From contig CAZHRU010000002.1 in the NCBI GenBank assembly GCA_964535015.1, positions 21,073 to 85,072 on the forward strand: a stretch of DNA of 64,000 bases. Direction: 5' to 3'. The stretch's first letter is position 1. Each line of letters begins with the position of its first letter. Both the position numbers and the translations under genes were made by a program. The DNA comes from CAZDUS01 sp964535015. GTDB lineage: Bacteria; Verrucomicrobiota; Kiritimatiellia; CAIKKV01; CAITUY01. Of this stretch, positions 17,689 to 27,435 are shown piece by piece. Under the pieces are notes generated by a model, which worked only from the letters and a program-made list of their open reading frames with translations, was not told the DNA's origin and did not search any database.

Positions 17689-20600
17689 TTACGGAGTAAT
17701 CAGCGCCTTGAAGACCCGGTTGCTTGCGTCCGTGAACTGGACGGTGCACTTGCCGTTGGCATCAAACAACGCATTGCTGATGAACGCACTCCCCACATCC
17801 GCCCACTCATCCATCAGGTCTGGCTTGCCTAGCAGTTTCAGCACACCGTTGATCCGGGTGTGCAACGGCTGCACCCCATCCCTCAACTGGACAGCACTCG
17901 ACACCGTCCCACCCGTGACCGATAGTGACAGGAACGAGAATCCGATGTCGTAAATGTTGGTCGGATCAAGTCCGAGCAGGTAATCGGTTCCCAGATCCGG
18001 ATCCGACGCCGCGTCCGCCTCACTGGCGTAGTATTGCTTCACCCATTCCACGGCGACATTGGTCGGCACACCGGCCTGTGCCGCCGTGACCCCCGCAAAG
18101 TCAACCTTGACACTATGGTCGGACGCCACCGCCGTAAAGAGATTCGTGTACACGCATGTACCGGCCGCCGCCGGCACCGCCGCCGCATCGTTGCTGACGG
18201 AGGCAATGCGGAACCACGGGTCCGCCGTATAGACAACCGATGTGCTCCCGCCCGCCGGGACCGTGATCTGGCCGGAGGGCAACGCCGAACCATGCAACCC
18301 GACCCATTGGCTGATTCGATACAACCCCGATGCGAATAGGGGTTCGTCATACGTCAGAACCAGATCATCAATTGAACCACGCCCCTTCAGAATTATGCCG
18401 TTGACGCGACTCGGGTTCTCACCCACAGACCCCGCCCGCCGGGCCGCCGAGAGGAACCACGTCCCTCCATCCGGTGTGCAGGGCGGTGTCATGGCCACGG
18501 TCTTCCAGTTATCACTGTAGGCATTGGTATCCGAATGGAGTGCCTGCCCGTTGATCAACACGCGAAACGCCTCCGCCCCGGCCACCGCATCCAACACAAC
18601 CGTCAGACGGCACCATGTCCCTGCCGCAACGCCATTGGTCACTGCAGAGGCGAACGCGGTCCCGAACCCCCCGCCGGTTTTCGTGCCGTGGAACACATAC
18701 AGGTTGGTCACCGATCCGTCGGCCTTCAGGAAAATCGCTGCTTTGAGATTCACATTGGTCAGGTCCGCTGTCGGAATGTCCTCGTGCACGACAAACGTAA
18801 CCATCGTGTCGAGATAGACCCTGGCATCCCCAAACTCCGCCCCCGTGCAAGGCGGCACCACCGCGGTTCCTTCCGTATTCAGGAACAGGAAGCGTTTCCC
18901 GGCCGAATGGTCGTACGACATCGGGAATGGCACCCCCCCCGCCAACGCGGAGTATCCACTCGCCGGATTGGTTACGATCGACAAGTCGTCATTCCCCGAA
19001 ACCCAACCATTGGTTGTGTTGACCCGCGCATTGTCCGCCCAAGCCGTTTCGAAGTTTTCCGCCAGAACCGTGCTGGCAACCGAGAGTGTAACCACCGCCT
19101 GGTTCGTACCGCCCGAGAGATCCGCAACCCGGAATGTGAACGCATCCGTTCCGACATAGTTCAGGGTGGGCGTATAGGTCACGTTTGACCCCGTCAACGT
19201 CCCCAGCGTCCCGTGAATCGGCCCGCTGACAATCGAGTACGTTAACGCATCACCATCCGAATCGGTCCCCGACAACGTTACCCCACGCGCCGTATTCTGC
19301 GCCGTCAGGAGCACCTGCGCAAACGCCACTGGCGCATCATTCACCGCCGTCACCGTAATGGCGACCGCCGCAGGAGTGGACGTCACACTTCCATCCGCGA
19401 CACGGAACGTAAAGGAATCGCCGCCGAAATAGTTGGTCGCCGGCGTATAGGTGACGCTGGCACCGGACACCACACCCAGACTTCCATGCGATGGGCCCGT
19501 GGCGATGCTATACGTCAACGGATCCCCATCCACGTCACTCCCCGCCAATGTGATCGCCTTGGCCGTATCCTCAGCCGTCGTCACCGCCTGCGTCGAGGCC
19601 ACCGGCGCATCATTCACCGGCGTGACCGTCAGGGAGACTGTCGCCACTCCCGAGTTCGTCCGGCCATCCGAGGCGCGATAGGTGAAGGAATCGCCCCCCG
19701 CGTAGTCCGTCACGGGGGTGTACGTGAAGGATCCATTCGCATTCAGCGTCACCGCCCCATGCCCCGGATCACTCACCTTCACCGCCATCAAACTGTTCGT
19801 GTCGGCATCCGTGTCATTCCCCAATACGCCCGGCGCCGCCACGTTGAAGACCGTATCCTCTCCCACCGAATAGGCATCCCCCGCCGCAATCGGCGGGGTG
19901 TTCGGCGCCTCCGTGTCGGCAATATTCACTCCCGCCGAAGTATTGCTGCCCCCCAGATTATCCGTCGCTCTGGCCGTCAGCACATAACTCCCCGCCGACG
20001 CATTACTCCAGGTACAACTGTAGGGACCGGTCGCATCCTCGCCCACCTTCGTCACTCCGCTGAAGAACTCGACCAACGCCACCGACCCGTCGCTATCCGA
20101 GGCGTCCGCCTGCAACACAATCGTGCCGGGTGCCACAAACGTCCACCCGTTCGTCGGACTGGTGAGCGTCACCGTCGGTAATGCATTGGTCCCCGTCACC
20201 GTGATCGTCACCGTGGCAATGTTGGAATTGGTCTGCCCATCCGAGGCCCGGAAGGCAAAGACATCGCCCCCGACATAATTGGTGGCCGGCGTATAGGTCA
20301 CATTCGAGGCCGTGATCGAACCGAGTGTGCCGTGCGCCGGATTGGTCACAATACTGTAGGACACCGCCTGGCCATCCGGATCAACCGCCGTGAGCGTGAT
20401 GGGCAGCGCCGTATTCCGGAGCGTCGTCACCGCCTGCGTCTGCGCCACCGGTGCCTGGTTGATGACCTGGACAACAAACTGGTTGGACGTCATCAGCGTT
20501 CCGTCGCAAACCGTGACCGTCACGGTGACCACCCCACTAACGTTGGCCACCGGATAGAAGGAGACCGTCCGGTTCTCGTTGCTCCCGCCCAGTGTGATAT

Positions 20601-23028
20601 TGCAGGCGGGCATGATCGACCGACTCGACGTCTCCGCCCAGAGCATCAGATTCGTCGGGGCGGTCTCGGCATCCCCGACCGTCACCGGGATCGGGCCATT
20701 CATACTGTTGATCCCCACAATGCGATTGGTGATCGCTGACAACACAGGTGCTGTGTTGGCCCCGACCGGCGGCTGGTGGTGACGTCCTAATTTGAGGGTG
20801 CCATCCCCCAGCAAGACCATGCCGCGATGCCAACTCACATCACTGTAATTCGCTGCGAACCACTTCTGGAAAGCGATTCCGTGCGAATCGCCCTGCCCCA
20901 GAGGCGTGTAGAAAGCCGTCGGATACAGCATCGAGCCGGTCTTGGTGGATCCCACCGAAATAATCCCATATCGGGGCGTGAAAATACGGACACCGGCAAT
21001 GTACCCACCCCATGTGTAATTCGCCGAAGAACAGTTCCAGCAGTTCCAGAACAGGCGGGTGATATCCGCTGCCGCCACGGCAACATAGTTGAAATCCGGC
21101 CCCGACTGATGGAACGATTCGCTCGAATGACACATAAAAAACTCGGTCTCGTATGCCACACGCCACCGGCTCGACCAGTCAATACCATCCGTGGTCATGC
21201 CCGCAACCGCCGACGAAACCCGGAGATTATTCGTATAGGCGGGCCCGACACTGTCTGAGGGCGTCCAAGTCTTCCAATCGTCATCCGCCCAGAGCATCCC
21301 GCGATCCGGCAATCTCAATTCCCCTGCGCGAAAGGCGTGATTCTTGTCGAAGTAACGCTTCACCAGGGTCGCTTCGCTCGGACTTCCGGAGAACGCCCCG
21401 CTCATCCCGGAACACTTGATCCGTGACACCCAGATGTCGGGAACGATACCCGTCAAATAGGGTAAGTCAATCTTGGTGTCAGCATTTGTGTCCGCCCAGT
21501 TGCACTGCAAATCCATGTAGTACAGGTCAAATGGGAATGTCGCAGGGCCGTACTTGCCGCCATACTCATTCGGGTTGTAAAAATAGGCCACCGGCAAATC
21601 CCCGATGAACACCGCACCGCCCAAATCGGGCACCGTCTTCAAATAGTCGCGCAATTGGGCGGGCGTGCTCCCGCTGAGTATCCAATCCTTGACCAGCGGA
21701 ACATATCCGTCCGCCGCGAGATCATTGGTGTAACGACTGAATTGCGGCTCAATCAGGGGGTGAAGATTGGTATTCACCACCACCGCCACCACATTCCAAT
21801 CACTCACCACCAGTGTGCAGGTGGCCGCCTGGGATTCCTCCAATCCATCACTGACCTTCCAGGTGAAGGAATCGATGCCGACACTGTTCGTGTTCGGAGT
21901 GTAGACAATCGCGGCGCTATTGGTTCCACTCACTTGATTGACCGTTCCGTTGGTCGGCCCACTGAGAATCGTAAAGGTGCGGGTTTGATCGTCTGGATCC
22001 GTATACGCCAGATTAAATGAGGAGGTGGACTTGTTTCGGTAGACCCTGACGGTCTGATTGGACGCGGTCGGAATCGTATTGTCCAACACCGTGACCTGAC
22101 AGGTCGCCACCTGCGAATCAAACATACCGTCGTTGGCATAGAAAGTGAACGAATCGTCGCCGATATGATTCGTGGGCGCCAGATACTTCACGTAGTAGTA
22201 GTTCGTGTAACTGACAATAATCGGCTCCACAGCCCCGAAAGGAGGCTGATTCACTACAGCCTTGAGCAAGGAAACGTCGGTCTGGGAATCTCGAACGGCA
22301 AGGCTAACGTAACGGGTACCTCCCTGAATAATTGTGAAGGTCATATTACTGGCCGTCGGAGCATTACTGTTCGCCACGATCGTGACGGTGCACGTGGCGA
22401 TGTTGGAATCATCGTAGCCATCGTTCACCTTATAGGTGAAGACATCCGCCCCCACCGCATTTGTGGGAGCGGCATAGACGGCATAAGAAAACGAGGTGGC
22501 TGAGATGATCCCCAGGACAGGCGGAGACATCACGATCATTTGCTTGGCCTGACCACAATTCGGATCCTGAACCGAGGGATAGACGGAGACCGTTTGCCCC
22601 TGAACCACAGTCGCGGAGGCCGGACCAGCCACCGGAATCGTGTTTGTGGTCGAGAACACCACGGAAACCGAGGCTGTGGCCGAGTCGTACTGGCTGCTGG
22701 CTATTGCCGTGAGCACAATCTGCTTCCCGATCACGGAGGGAGTCAGGTCAAACGTCCAGGAGGCATAGTCGTCCGGATTGACCAGAGCGGCGTTTCCAGC
22801 CAGAATCCCATCCTGATACAATGCGACGTTCGTAATTATCCGAAAGGTTCCGAGGAAATCGTAGGCAGTCCCGGTCACACAATACGTGGTGTTGGAGCCC
22901 ATGTAGACCTGTCCCTTGTCCTCCGGCGTACCGATCCAAACCGAAGCTGTCCCGCCCCATGCGGCGGAAGCCAGCACCCAGGCCACCAATACCGCCAGTG
23001 AAAACCTCACATCACGAAGTCCTGTCAT
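17689..23028 (-). CDS. Giant secreted protein: cadherin-like repeats around a C25/gingipain-like caspase-fold core
   Basis: 1779 residues. A signal peptide (LAVLVAWVLASAAWG) is followed by about four beta-sandwich Ig/cadherin-like repeats (30-410). A different domain occupies about 411-750: a GAVFIGDLPVAYF strand, DLYYMDL, PDIWVSRIKC, His634 in MCHSSES and Cys666 in NCSSANYTWGG. Their order and about 32-residue spacing match the His-Cys dyad of C25 gingipains and other caspase-fold peptidases. At least five tandem repeats of the form VTYTPATNYFGGDSFTFRVADG follow (about 760-1340), then a LamG-like segment (ENFETAW, 1350-1560). The C-terminal portion has YYASEADAASDPDLGTDYLLGLDP, a pattern seen in PVC surface proteins. 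It is translationally coupled to the HEAT gene upstream. It probably acts at the cell surface. Confidence 0.72.
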   Translation of the reverse strand: MTGLRDVRFSLAVLVAWVLASAAWGGTASVWIGTPEDKGQVYMGSNTTYCVTGTAYDFLGTFRIITNVALYQDGILAGNAALVNPDDYASWTFDLTPSVIGKQIVLTAIASSQYDSATASVSVVFSTTNTIPVAGPASATVVQGQTVSVYPSVQDPNCGQAKQMIVMSPPVLGIISATSFSYAVYAAPTNAVGADVFTYKVNDGYDDSNIATCTVTIVANSNAPTASNMTFTIIQGGTRYVSLAVRDSQTDVSLLKAVVNQPPFGAVEPIIVSYTNYYYVKYLAPTNHIGDDSFTFYANDGMFDSQVATCQVTVLDNTIPTASNQTVRVYRNKSTSSFNLAYTDPDDQTRTFTILSGPTNGTVNQVSGTNSAAIVYTPNTNSVGIDSFTWKVSDGLEESQAATCTLVVSDWNVVAVVVNTNLHPLIEPQFSRYTNDLAADGYVPLVKDWILSGSTPAQLRDYLKTVPDLGGAVFIGDLPVAYFYNPNEYGGKYGPATFPFDLYYMDLQCNWADTNADTKIDLPYLTGIVPDIWVSRIKCSGMSGAFSGSPSEATLVKRYFDKNHAFRAGELRLPDRGMLWADDDWKTWTPSDSVGPAYTNNLRVSSAVAGMTTDGIDWSSRWRVAYETEFFMCHSSESFHQSGPDFNYVAVAAADITRLFWNCWNCSSANYTWGGYIAGVRIFTPRYGIISVGSTKTGSMLYPTAFYTPLGQGDSHGIAFQKWFAANYSDVSWHRGMVLLGDGTLKLGRHHQPPVGANTAPVLSAITNRIVGINSMNGPIPVTVGDAETAPTNLMLWAETSSRSIMPACNITLGGSNENRTVSFYPVANVSGVVTVTVTVCDGTLMTSNQFVVQVINQAPVAQTQAVTTLRNTALPITLTAVDPDGQAVSYSIVTNPAHGTLGSITASNVTYTPATNYVGGDVFAFRASDGQTNSNIATVTITVTGTNALPTVTLTSPTNGWTFVAPGTIVLQADASDSDGSVALVEFFSGVTKVGEDATGPYSCTWSNASAGSYVLTARATDNLGGSNTSAGVNIADTEAPNTPPIAAGDAYSVGEDTVFNVAAPGVLGNDTDADTNSLMAVKVSDPGHGAVTLNANGSFTYTPVTDYAGGDSFTYRASDGRTNSGVATVSLTVTPVNDAPVASTQAVTTAEDTAKAITLAGSDVDGDPLTYSIATGPSHGSLGVVSGASVTYTPATNYFGGDSFTFRVADGSVTSTPAAVAITVTAVNDAPVAFAQVLLTAQNTARGVTLSGTDSDGDALTYSIVSGPIHGTLGTLTGSNVTYTPTLNYVGTDAFTFRVADLSGGTNQAVVTLSVASTVLAENFETAWADNARVNTTNGWVSGNDDLSIVTNPASGYSALAGGVPFPMSYDHSAGKRFLFLNTEGTAVVPPCTGAEFGDARVYLDTMVTFVVHEDIPTADLTNVNLKAAIFLKADGSVTNLYVFHGTKTGGGFGTAFASAVTNGVAAGTWCRLTVVLDAVAGAEAFRVLINGQALHSDTNAYSDNWKTVAMTPPCTPDGGTWFLSAARRAGSVGENPSRVNGIILKGRGSIDDLVLTYDEPLFASGLYRISQWVGLHGSALPSGQITVPAGGSTSVVYTADPWFRIASVSNDAAAVPAAAGTCVYTNLFTAVASDHSVKVDFAGVTAAQAGVPTNVAVEWVKQYYASEADAASDPDLGTDYLLGLDPTNIYDIGFSFLSLSVTGGTVSSAVQLRDGVQPLHTRINGVLKLLGKPDLMDEWADVGSAFISNALFDANGKCTVQFTDASNRVFKALITP

Positions 23029-23909
23029 AATTCACCCCTCTTAATGATCCTGTCCTGGGCGGCCTTGGTCACTTCCAGCGCCCGCTGAACAACTTCCTGC
23101 ACCATGCGTTCCCCGGGTTTGAATTGCTCCAACCGCCGGATCTGCCGATTCACCGCATCCAAAGCCGAAACATGCCCGATGAGTCCCAGGGACTCCACAA
23201 CGACATTGTCGTACGACAAATCCTCGTGCCGTTCGAGTTCCGCCACCAGTTGCGGGACGTTGTCGCCTCCGCCGCACGTCCCAAGAGCACGGATGGCCAT
23301 CTCGCGGATGGGCATCCCGTAGCCGTCCGGACGGATGGCATTATCCCGGATCACGCGGGCCAGGAGGGGGGCTGCGGCCTTGTCCCCGCGGCGTCCGAGT
23401 ATCTCCAGCGCCTGTAAAATGACGGACGGATCCTCATCGGTTACGGCCATCTGAACCACCTCGCCCACAGTCGGTTGATTCTCCTGACTCCACCTCAACA
23501 TGGCCTCACGCCGTAGAATGGCATTGGGTTCACCCCGGTATTCCGCAACCAACGCCGACGGGGCGGCCGGCACCGGGACGATAGTCGGCAAATCAGGGAT
23601 AACGGCGGTACCCCCTGCGGTTGCATGCGCGGAATCGCCCACACGACGTTCCGTACTCACGCCACCGCCTGGAATCGCCACAACACCTCTATCGCTGACC
23701 GCACCGGCCCCGTTCGCCAGGTTGCTGGACAAAACGGCAGCGTCCGACCGGACTACTCTGGAGACGTCCGGCGGCAAGACGCCGCCATCAACCGCCTTTG
23801 GCGCAGGTTCTTCCCGGACCGAACGAGTTTCGAAAACGAACAGCAAGGCAAGACCCACGGCCGCCAGCAAAACCGCCATCCATAAACTTGCACGACCTCG
23901 ATTCGTCAA
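23025..23909 (-). CDS. Membrane-anchored HEAT-repeat protein
   Basis: 294 residues with a single N-terminal transmembrane or signal segment (WMAVLLAAVGLALLFVF), a low-complexity linker to about residue 110 rich in Ala, Val and Gly, then HEAT-like helical repeats with the pattern PSVILQALEILGRRGDKAAAPLL, IREMAIRALGTCGGGDNVPQL and DNVVVESLGLIGHVSALDAV. HEAT arrays bind proteins, and the N-terminal anchor places the array outside the cytoplasm. The gene overlaps the start of the giant protein gene by four bases (ATGA), so a shared function such as holding or folding that protein is plausible. No enzymatic motif is visible. Confidence 0.75.
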   Translation of the reverse strand: MTNRGRASLWMAVLLAAVGLALLFVFETRSVREEPAPKAVDGGVLPPDVSRVVRSDAAVLSSNLANGAGAVSDRGVVAIPGGGVSTERRVGDSAHATAGGTAVIPDLPTIVPVPAAPSALVAEYRGEPNAILRREAMLRWSQENQPTVGEVVQMAVTDEDPSVILQALEILGRRGDKAAAPLLARVIRDNAIRPDGYGMPIREMAIRALGTCGGGDNVPQLVAELERHEDLSYDNVVVESLGLIGHVSALDAVNRQIRRLEQFKPGERMVQEVVQRALEVTKAAQDRIIKRGEL

Positions 23910-24056
23910 TGAACACCACTCCTATCGCAGTAAGCCATTCCAAACCCAAACAGTATACAACGAACCAAGGAGTGTGTAAACGGTCTTTCTCGCGCAATGG
24001 TCGGATACACGAACTTCTTCTTGCCTATCGCCTTGCCGGATTTTATTGTCTCGCCC

Positions 24057-25442
24057 ATGCGTTACATCAGTACCAGAGGCGCCCAGGAACCTGTTGGCTT
24101 CAAAACAGCGGTCATGACCGGCTTGGCCCGGGATGGAGGGCTTCTCCTCCCCGCCGAAATCCCCTATGTGGCCTCCCGCCTCCCCGTCTGGCAATCCCTC
24201 TCCTACCCCGATCTCGCCTTCGAGATTATGTCCCTCTTCTGCGATATCCCCGCCCGCGACCTCCGCTCCATCATCAACCGCAGTTACAGCACCTTCCGCC
24301 ATCCGGACATCACTCCCGTCCTCAGCGTGGACGACCTCCATATTCTCGAACTCTTCCACGGCCCCACCCTCGCCTTTAAGGATGTCGCCCTGCAGTTCCT
24401 TGGCAATGTCTTTGAATACATTCTAGACGAGGATAACCGGGCCCTGAACATCCTGGCGGCCACCTCCGGCGACACCGGCAGCGCCGCCATCTGCGGCGTC
24501 CGCGGCCGTGAGCATATCCGCATCTTCGTCATGCACCCGCGGGGCCGCGTCAGTCCCACCCAGGAACGCCAGATGACCAGCGTTCTGGATGACAACGTCT
24601 TCAACATTGCCGTGGAAGGCACCTTTGACGACTGCCAGCAGATCATGAAGGACCTCTTCAGCGACCTCGCCTTCAAGGATCAGCATTCCCTCGGCACCGT
24701 CAATTCCATCAATTGGGCGCGCATCCTGGCCCAGGTAGTCTACTACTTCTTTGCCGCCTTCCGCGTCATGCGCCTCACCGGGTCCCGCCGCGTCCGCTTC
24801 TCGATCCCCACGGGTAATTTCGGCGACATCTTCGCCGGTTACGTCGCCCAACGCATGGGCCTCCCCATCAGCCGCCTGATTCTGGCCACCAATGAGAACA
24901 ATATCCTCGCCCGCTTCTTCAACACGGGCGAATACAAACAGGGGGACGTGCATTCCACCATCAGCCCGTCCATGGATATCCAAGTGGCCAGCAACTTTGA
25001 ACGGTACCTCTATTACCGCTCCGGCGAGGACGCCTACGTACTCCGCGACCTCATGACGGCATTCAGCAAATCAGGCCGCCTAACCGTCGCCCCGTTGCCC
25101 GATGGGCGGATCGACGACCTGATCTCGGCCGGTTCTGCCAACACGGCGGAAACCCTGGCCACCATCCGCAAGTTTCATGAGGCCCACGGCTACCTGCTGG
25201 ATCCCCACACCGCTGTCGGCGTCCATGTGGCGGAACAACATCGCCACAAGGGCGAACCCATGATCTGCCTCGCCACAGCACACCCCGCCAAGTTCAGTCA
25301 GGCCATTCAGGACGCCACCGGGCACGACCTGGCGCATCACCCCATCCTGGATGCACTGACTGACCTGCCAACCCGTTGCACCGTCCTGCCAGCATCCAAG
25401 GACGCCATCCGCCGCCACATGGAACGGGCCATCCGCAACTGA
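24057..25442 (+). CDS. thrC: Threonine synthase
   Basis: 461-residue fold-type II PLP enzyme making threonine from O-phosphohomoserine. The conserved start MRYISTRG fixes the ATG at 24057, although a longer frame is open to 23997. The PLP lysine is in ELFHGPTLAFKDVALQFLG, and the phosphate loop is in AATSGDTGSAAICGVRG. Further family blocks are FNIAVEGTFDDCQQIMKDLF, SINWARILAQVVYYFF and IPTGNFGDIFAGYVA. It is a long (class II-like) threonine synthase of the E. coli type. It converges on glnK with eight bases between stops. Confidence 0.96.
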   Translation: MRYISTRGAQEPVGFKTAVMTGLARDGGLLLPAEIPYVASRLPVWQSLSYPDLAFEIMSLFCDIPARDLRSIINRSYSTFRHPDITPVLSVDDLHILELFHGPTLAFKDVALQFLGNVFEYILDEDNRALNILAATSGDTGSAAICGVRGREHIRIFVMHPRGRVSPTQERQMTSVLDDNVFNIAVEGTFDDCQQIMKDLFSDLAFKDQHSLGTVNSINWARILAQVVYYFFAAFRVMRLTGSRRVRFSIPTGNFGDIFAGYVAQRMGLPISRLILATNENNILARFFNTGEYKQGDVHSTISPSMDIQVASNFERYLYYRSGEDAYVLRDLMTAFSKSGRLTVAPLPDGRIDDLISAGSANTAETLATIRKFHEAHGYLLDPHTAVGVHVAEQHRHKGEPMICLATAHPAKFSQAIQDATGHDLAHHPILDALTDLPTRCTVLPASKDAIRRHMERAIRN

Positions 25443-25450
25443 CAGTCCTG

Positions 25451-25792
25451 TCAACCGATCGCCACTGAACCCGTCTCACCCGTCCGAATCCGCAGACATT
25501 CCTGCAAATCCAGAAGGAATATCTTTCCATCCCCCGTCTGCCCCGTACGCGCCCCCTGCACAATCGCATCCATGGCGGGTTTCACATACTCGTCGTTGAC
25601 CGCAATTTCCAGTTTCACTTTCTTCAGCAACGTTCCGGCTTCCTTGTGACTCCGATAGATCTCCGCAATCCCCTTCTGCCGCCCCCGCCCAACCACATTG
25701 GAAACCGTCACCAGTTGAATGTCATTCGCCAGCAACAGGTTCAACACCTCGTCCAACCGGTCCGGTTGAATAATGGCTATAATGTATTTCAT
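25451..25792 (-). CDS. glnK: Nitrogen regulatory protein PII (GlnB/GlnK family)
   Basis: 113-residue PII signal protein. MKYIIAIIQPDRLDEV opens the ferredoxin-like fold. The T-loop VVGRGRQKGIAEIYRS carries the Tyr46 equivalent of the uridylylation site, the B-loop is TGQTGDGKIFL and the C-loop RIRTGE. It binds ATP/ADP and 2-oxoglutarate and reports nitrogen status. The T-loop around EIYRSHKEAGTLLKK is more like the GlnK/NifI-type variants than E. coli GlnB. It lies 12 bases downstream of amt on the same strand, the classic amtB-glnK arrangement where PII plugs the ammonium channel. Confidence 0.93.
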   Translation of the reverse strand: MKYIIAIIQPDRLDEVLNLLLANDIQLVTVSNVVGRGRQKGIAEIYRSHKEAGTLLKKVKLEIAVNDEYVKPAMDAIVQGARTGQTGDGKIFLLDLQECLRIRTGETGSVAIG

Positions 25793-25804
25793 ACGGTCTT
25801 CTCC

Positions 25805-27157
25805 TTAATCCAGTACGGTGTACCCCGCCTCGCGGTGCTGCGTCAGGTCCAGCCCGACCGCCTCCTCATGCGCATCCACACGAAGTCCAATAACAAAATC
25901 AATCACCTTGAACAACACCAGTGACATCACAAAGGAATACACCATCGTGATCCCCACCGCCTTGACTTGAAGCCAGAGTTGCTCCGGGTTTCCATAGAAC
26001 AACCCGTTGACACCCGCCGGATTGACCGCGCGCGTGGCCCAAATTCCCACCGCCACCGTCCCCCAGATACCCCCGATTCCATGCACCCCAAAAGCATCCA
26101 GCGAGTCATCGTACTGGTACTTGGCCTTCAACGCCGTCACGGCCAGCCAGCAGATAACCCCCGACAAAAGCCCGATCCAAATCGCACCCGATAGCGCCAC
26201 ATACCCCGCTCCAGGCGTCACGGCGGCCAACCCTGCCACCGCCCCCGTAATCATTCCCAACGTCGTCGGCTTGCCAAACTTCACCCAGTCCAGAATCGAC
26301 CAGACTAACCCCGCCGCCGCCCCCGCAATGTGCGTGCACAGGAACGCACTCACCGCCACACTGTTGGCCGCCAACGCACTGCCCGCATTGAATCCGAACC
26401 ACCCAAACCACAACAGACCCGCCCCCAGAACCGCCACCGGCAAATTGTGCGGCGGCGAAATCGCATCCGGGAACCCCTTCCGCTTGCCCAACACAATGAC
26501 CGCCGCCAATGCCGCCATGCCCGCATTGATGTGAACCACAATCCCGCCCGCAAAATCCACCGCCCCCATCCCCCCCAACGTCCCGAGAGCCCCCCCCTGC
26601 CCCCACATCCAGTGCGTCACCGGATCATACACCAGCGTCGTCCACAACAAACTGAAGACTACAAACGCCGCAAACCGCATTCGTTCCGCAAAAGCCCCAA
26701 TGATCAGGGCCGGCGTAATGACCGCAAACATCATCTGGAAAACCACGAACGCCGTATGCGGTACCGTCGGAGCATAGGCCGATGCCCCCATCCCGACATT
26801 CTTCAACCCCACCCAGTCCAGACTACCCACAATCCCCCCCAGATCCGGACCAAACGACAGACTGTACCCGCAAAACACCCATTGCAGGCTGATGACACTT
26901 AGCATCATGAAACATTGCATCAAGATCGAAAGCACATTCTTCCGGCGAACCAACCCGCCATAGAAAAAGGCCAACCCCGGCGTCATCAGCATCACTAACG
27001 CCGCCGCCAGCAATACCCAAACCGTATCCGCCCCGTTGATGACAAGCCCCGCTCCCGTAGGCGCTGTCATCGAAAGCTCCTCTCCCGCCCATAACAGAGA
27101 CGGCACCATTCCCATCAGCGCGACAACAACCATCCGCCATCCATAAGCAATTCGCAT
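25805..27157 (-). CDS. amt: Ammonium transporter (Amt family)
   Basis: 450 residues from the ATG at 27157, which has AAAGGTG upstream; a GTG three codons earlier is in frame. A cleavable signal peptide (VVVALMGMVPSLLWAG) is followed by eleven membrane helices. Family motifs include MLMTPGLAFFYGGLVRRKN, the pore-lining DFAGGIVVHINAGMAALA with a conserved His, and FGVHGIGGIWGTVAVGIWA with the second pore His. It conducts ammonia across the inner membrane and is expected to be gated by the PII protein encoded immediately downstream. A 269-base gap upstream holds no recognised promoter. Confidence 0.96.
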   Translation of the reverse strand: MRIAYGWRMVVVALMGMVPSLLWAGEELSMTAPTGAGLVINGADTVWVLLAAALVMLMTPGLAFFYGGLVRRKNVLSILMQCFMMLSVISLQWVFCGYSLSFGPDLGGIVGSLDWVGLKNVGMGASAYAPTVPHTAFVVFQMMFAVITPALIIGAFAERMRFAAFVVFSLLWTTLVYDPVTHWMWGQGGALGTLGGMGAVDFAGGIVVHINAGMAALAAVIVLGKRKGFPDAISPPHNLPVAVLGAGLLWFGWFGFNAGSALAANSVAVSAFLCTHIAGAAAGLVWSILDWVKFGKPTTLGMITGAVAGLAAVTPGAGYVALSGAIWIGLLSGVICWLAVTALKAKYQYDDSLDAFGVHGIGGIWGTVAVGIWATRAVNPAGVNGLFYGNPEQLWLQVKAVGITMVYSFVMSLVLFKVIDFVIGLRVDAHEEAVGLDLTQHREAGYTVLD

Positions 27158-27435
27158 AGCAAGCACCTTTCACTTTCCGTACCTGGAGATCAATCCGCAC
27201 GGCCATGCTGGATCAGCAAAAGGCATACCAACTCTGCGGCACCCTGGAGGAGTTATCCATTGTCGCGGTGACTACTGCTACACGCAAACGGCTTGCCTGC
27301 AACCCATTACGCTCCGCCATCCACAGTGATTACAAACTTCGCCTGGCAGGAATCACCGGCAGAGACCATTCAACGGCAACGACAAGTTTGTTGCACCAGG
27401 GAAAAAGCGCGACATATTTGAAACTGATTACCCGC

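Noticed and set aside
27158..27435. Possible sigma-54 promoter for amt-glnK
   Set aside because: I looked for TGGCAC-N5-TTGC on the minus strand and found no acceptable match.
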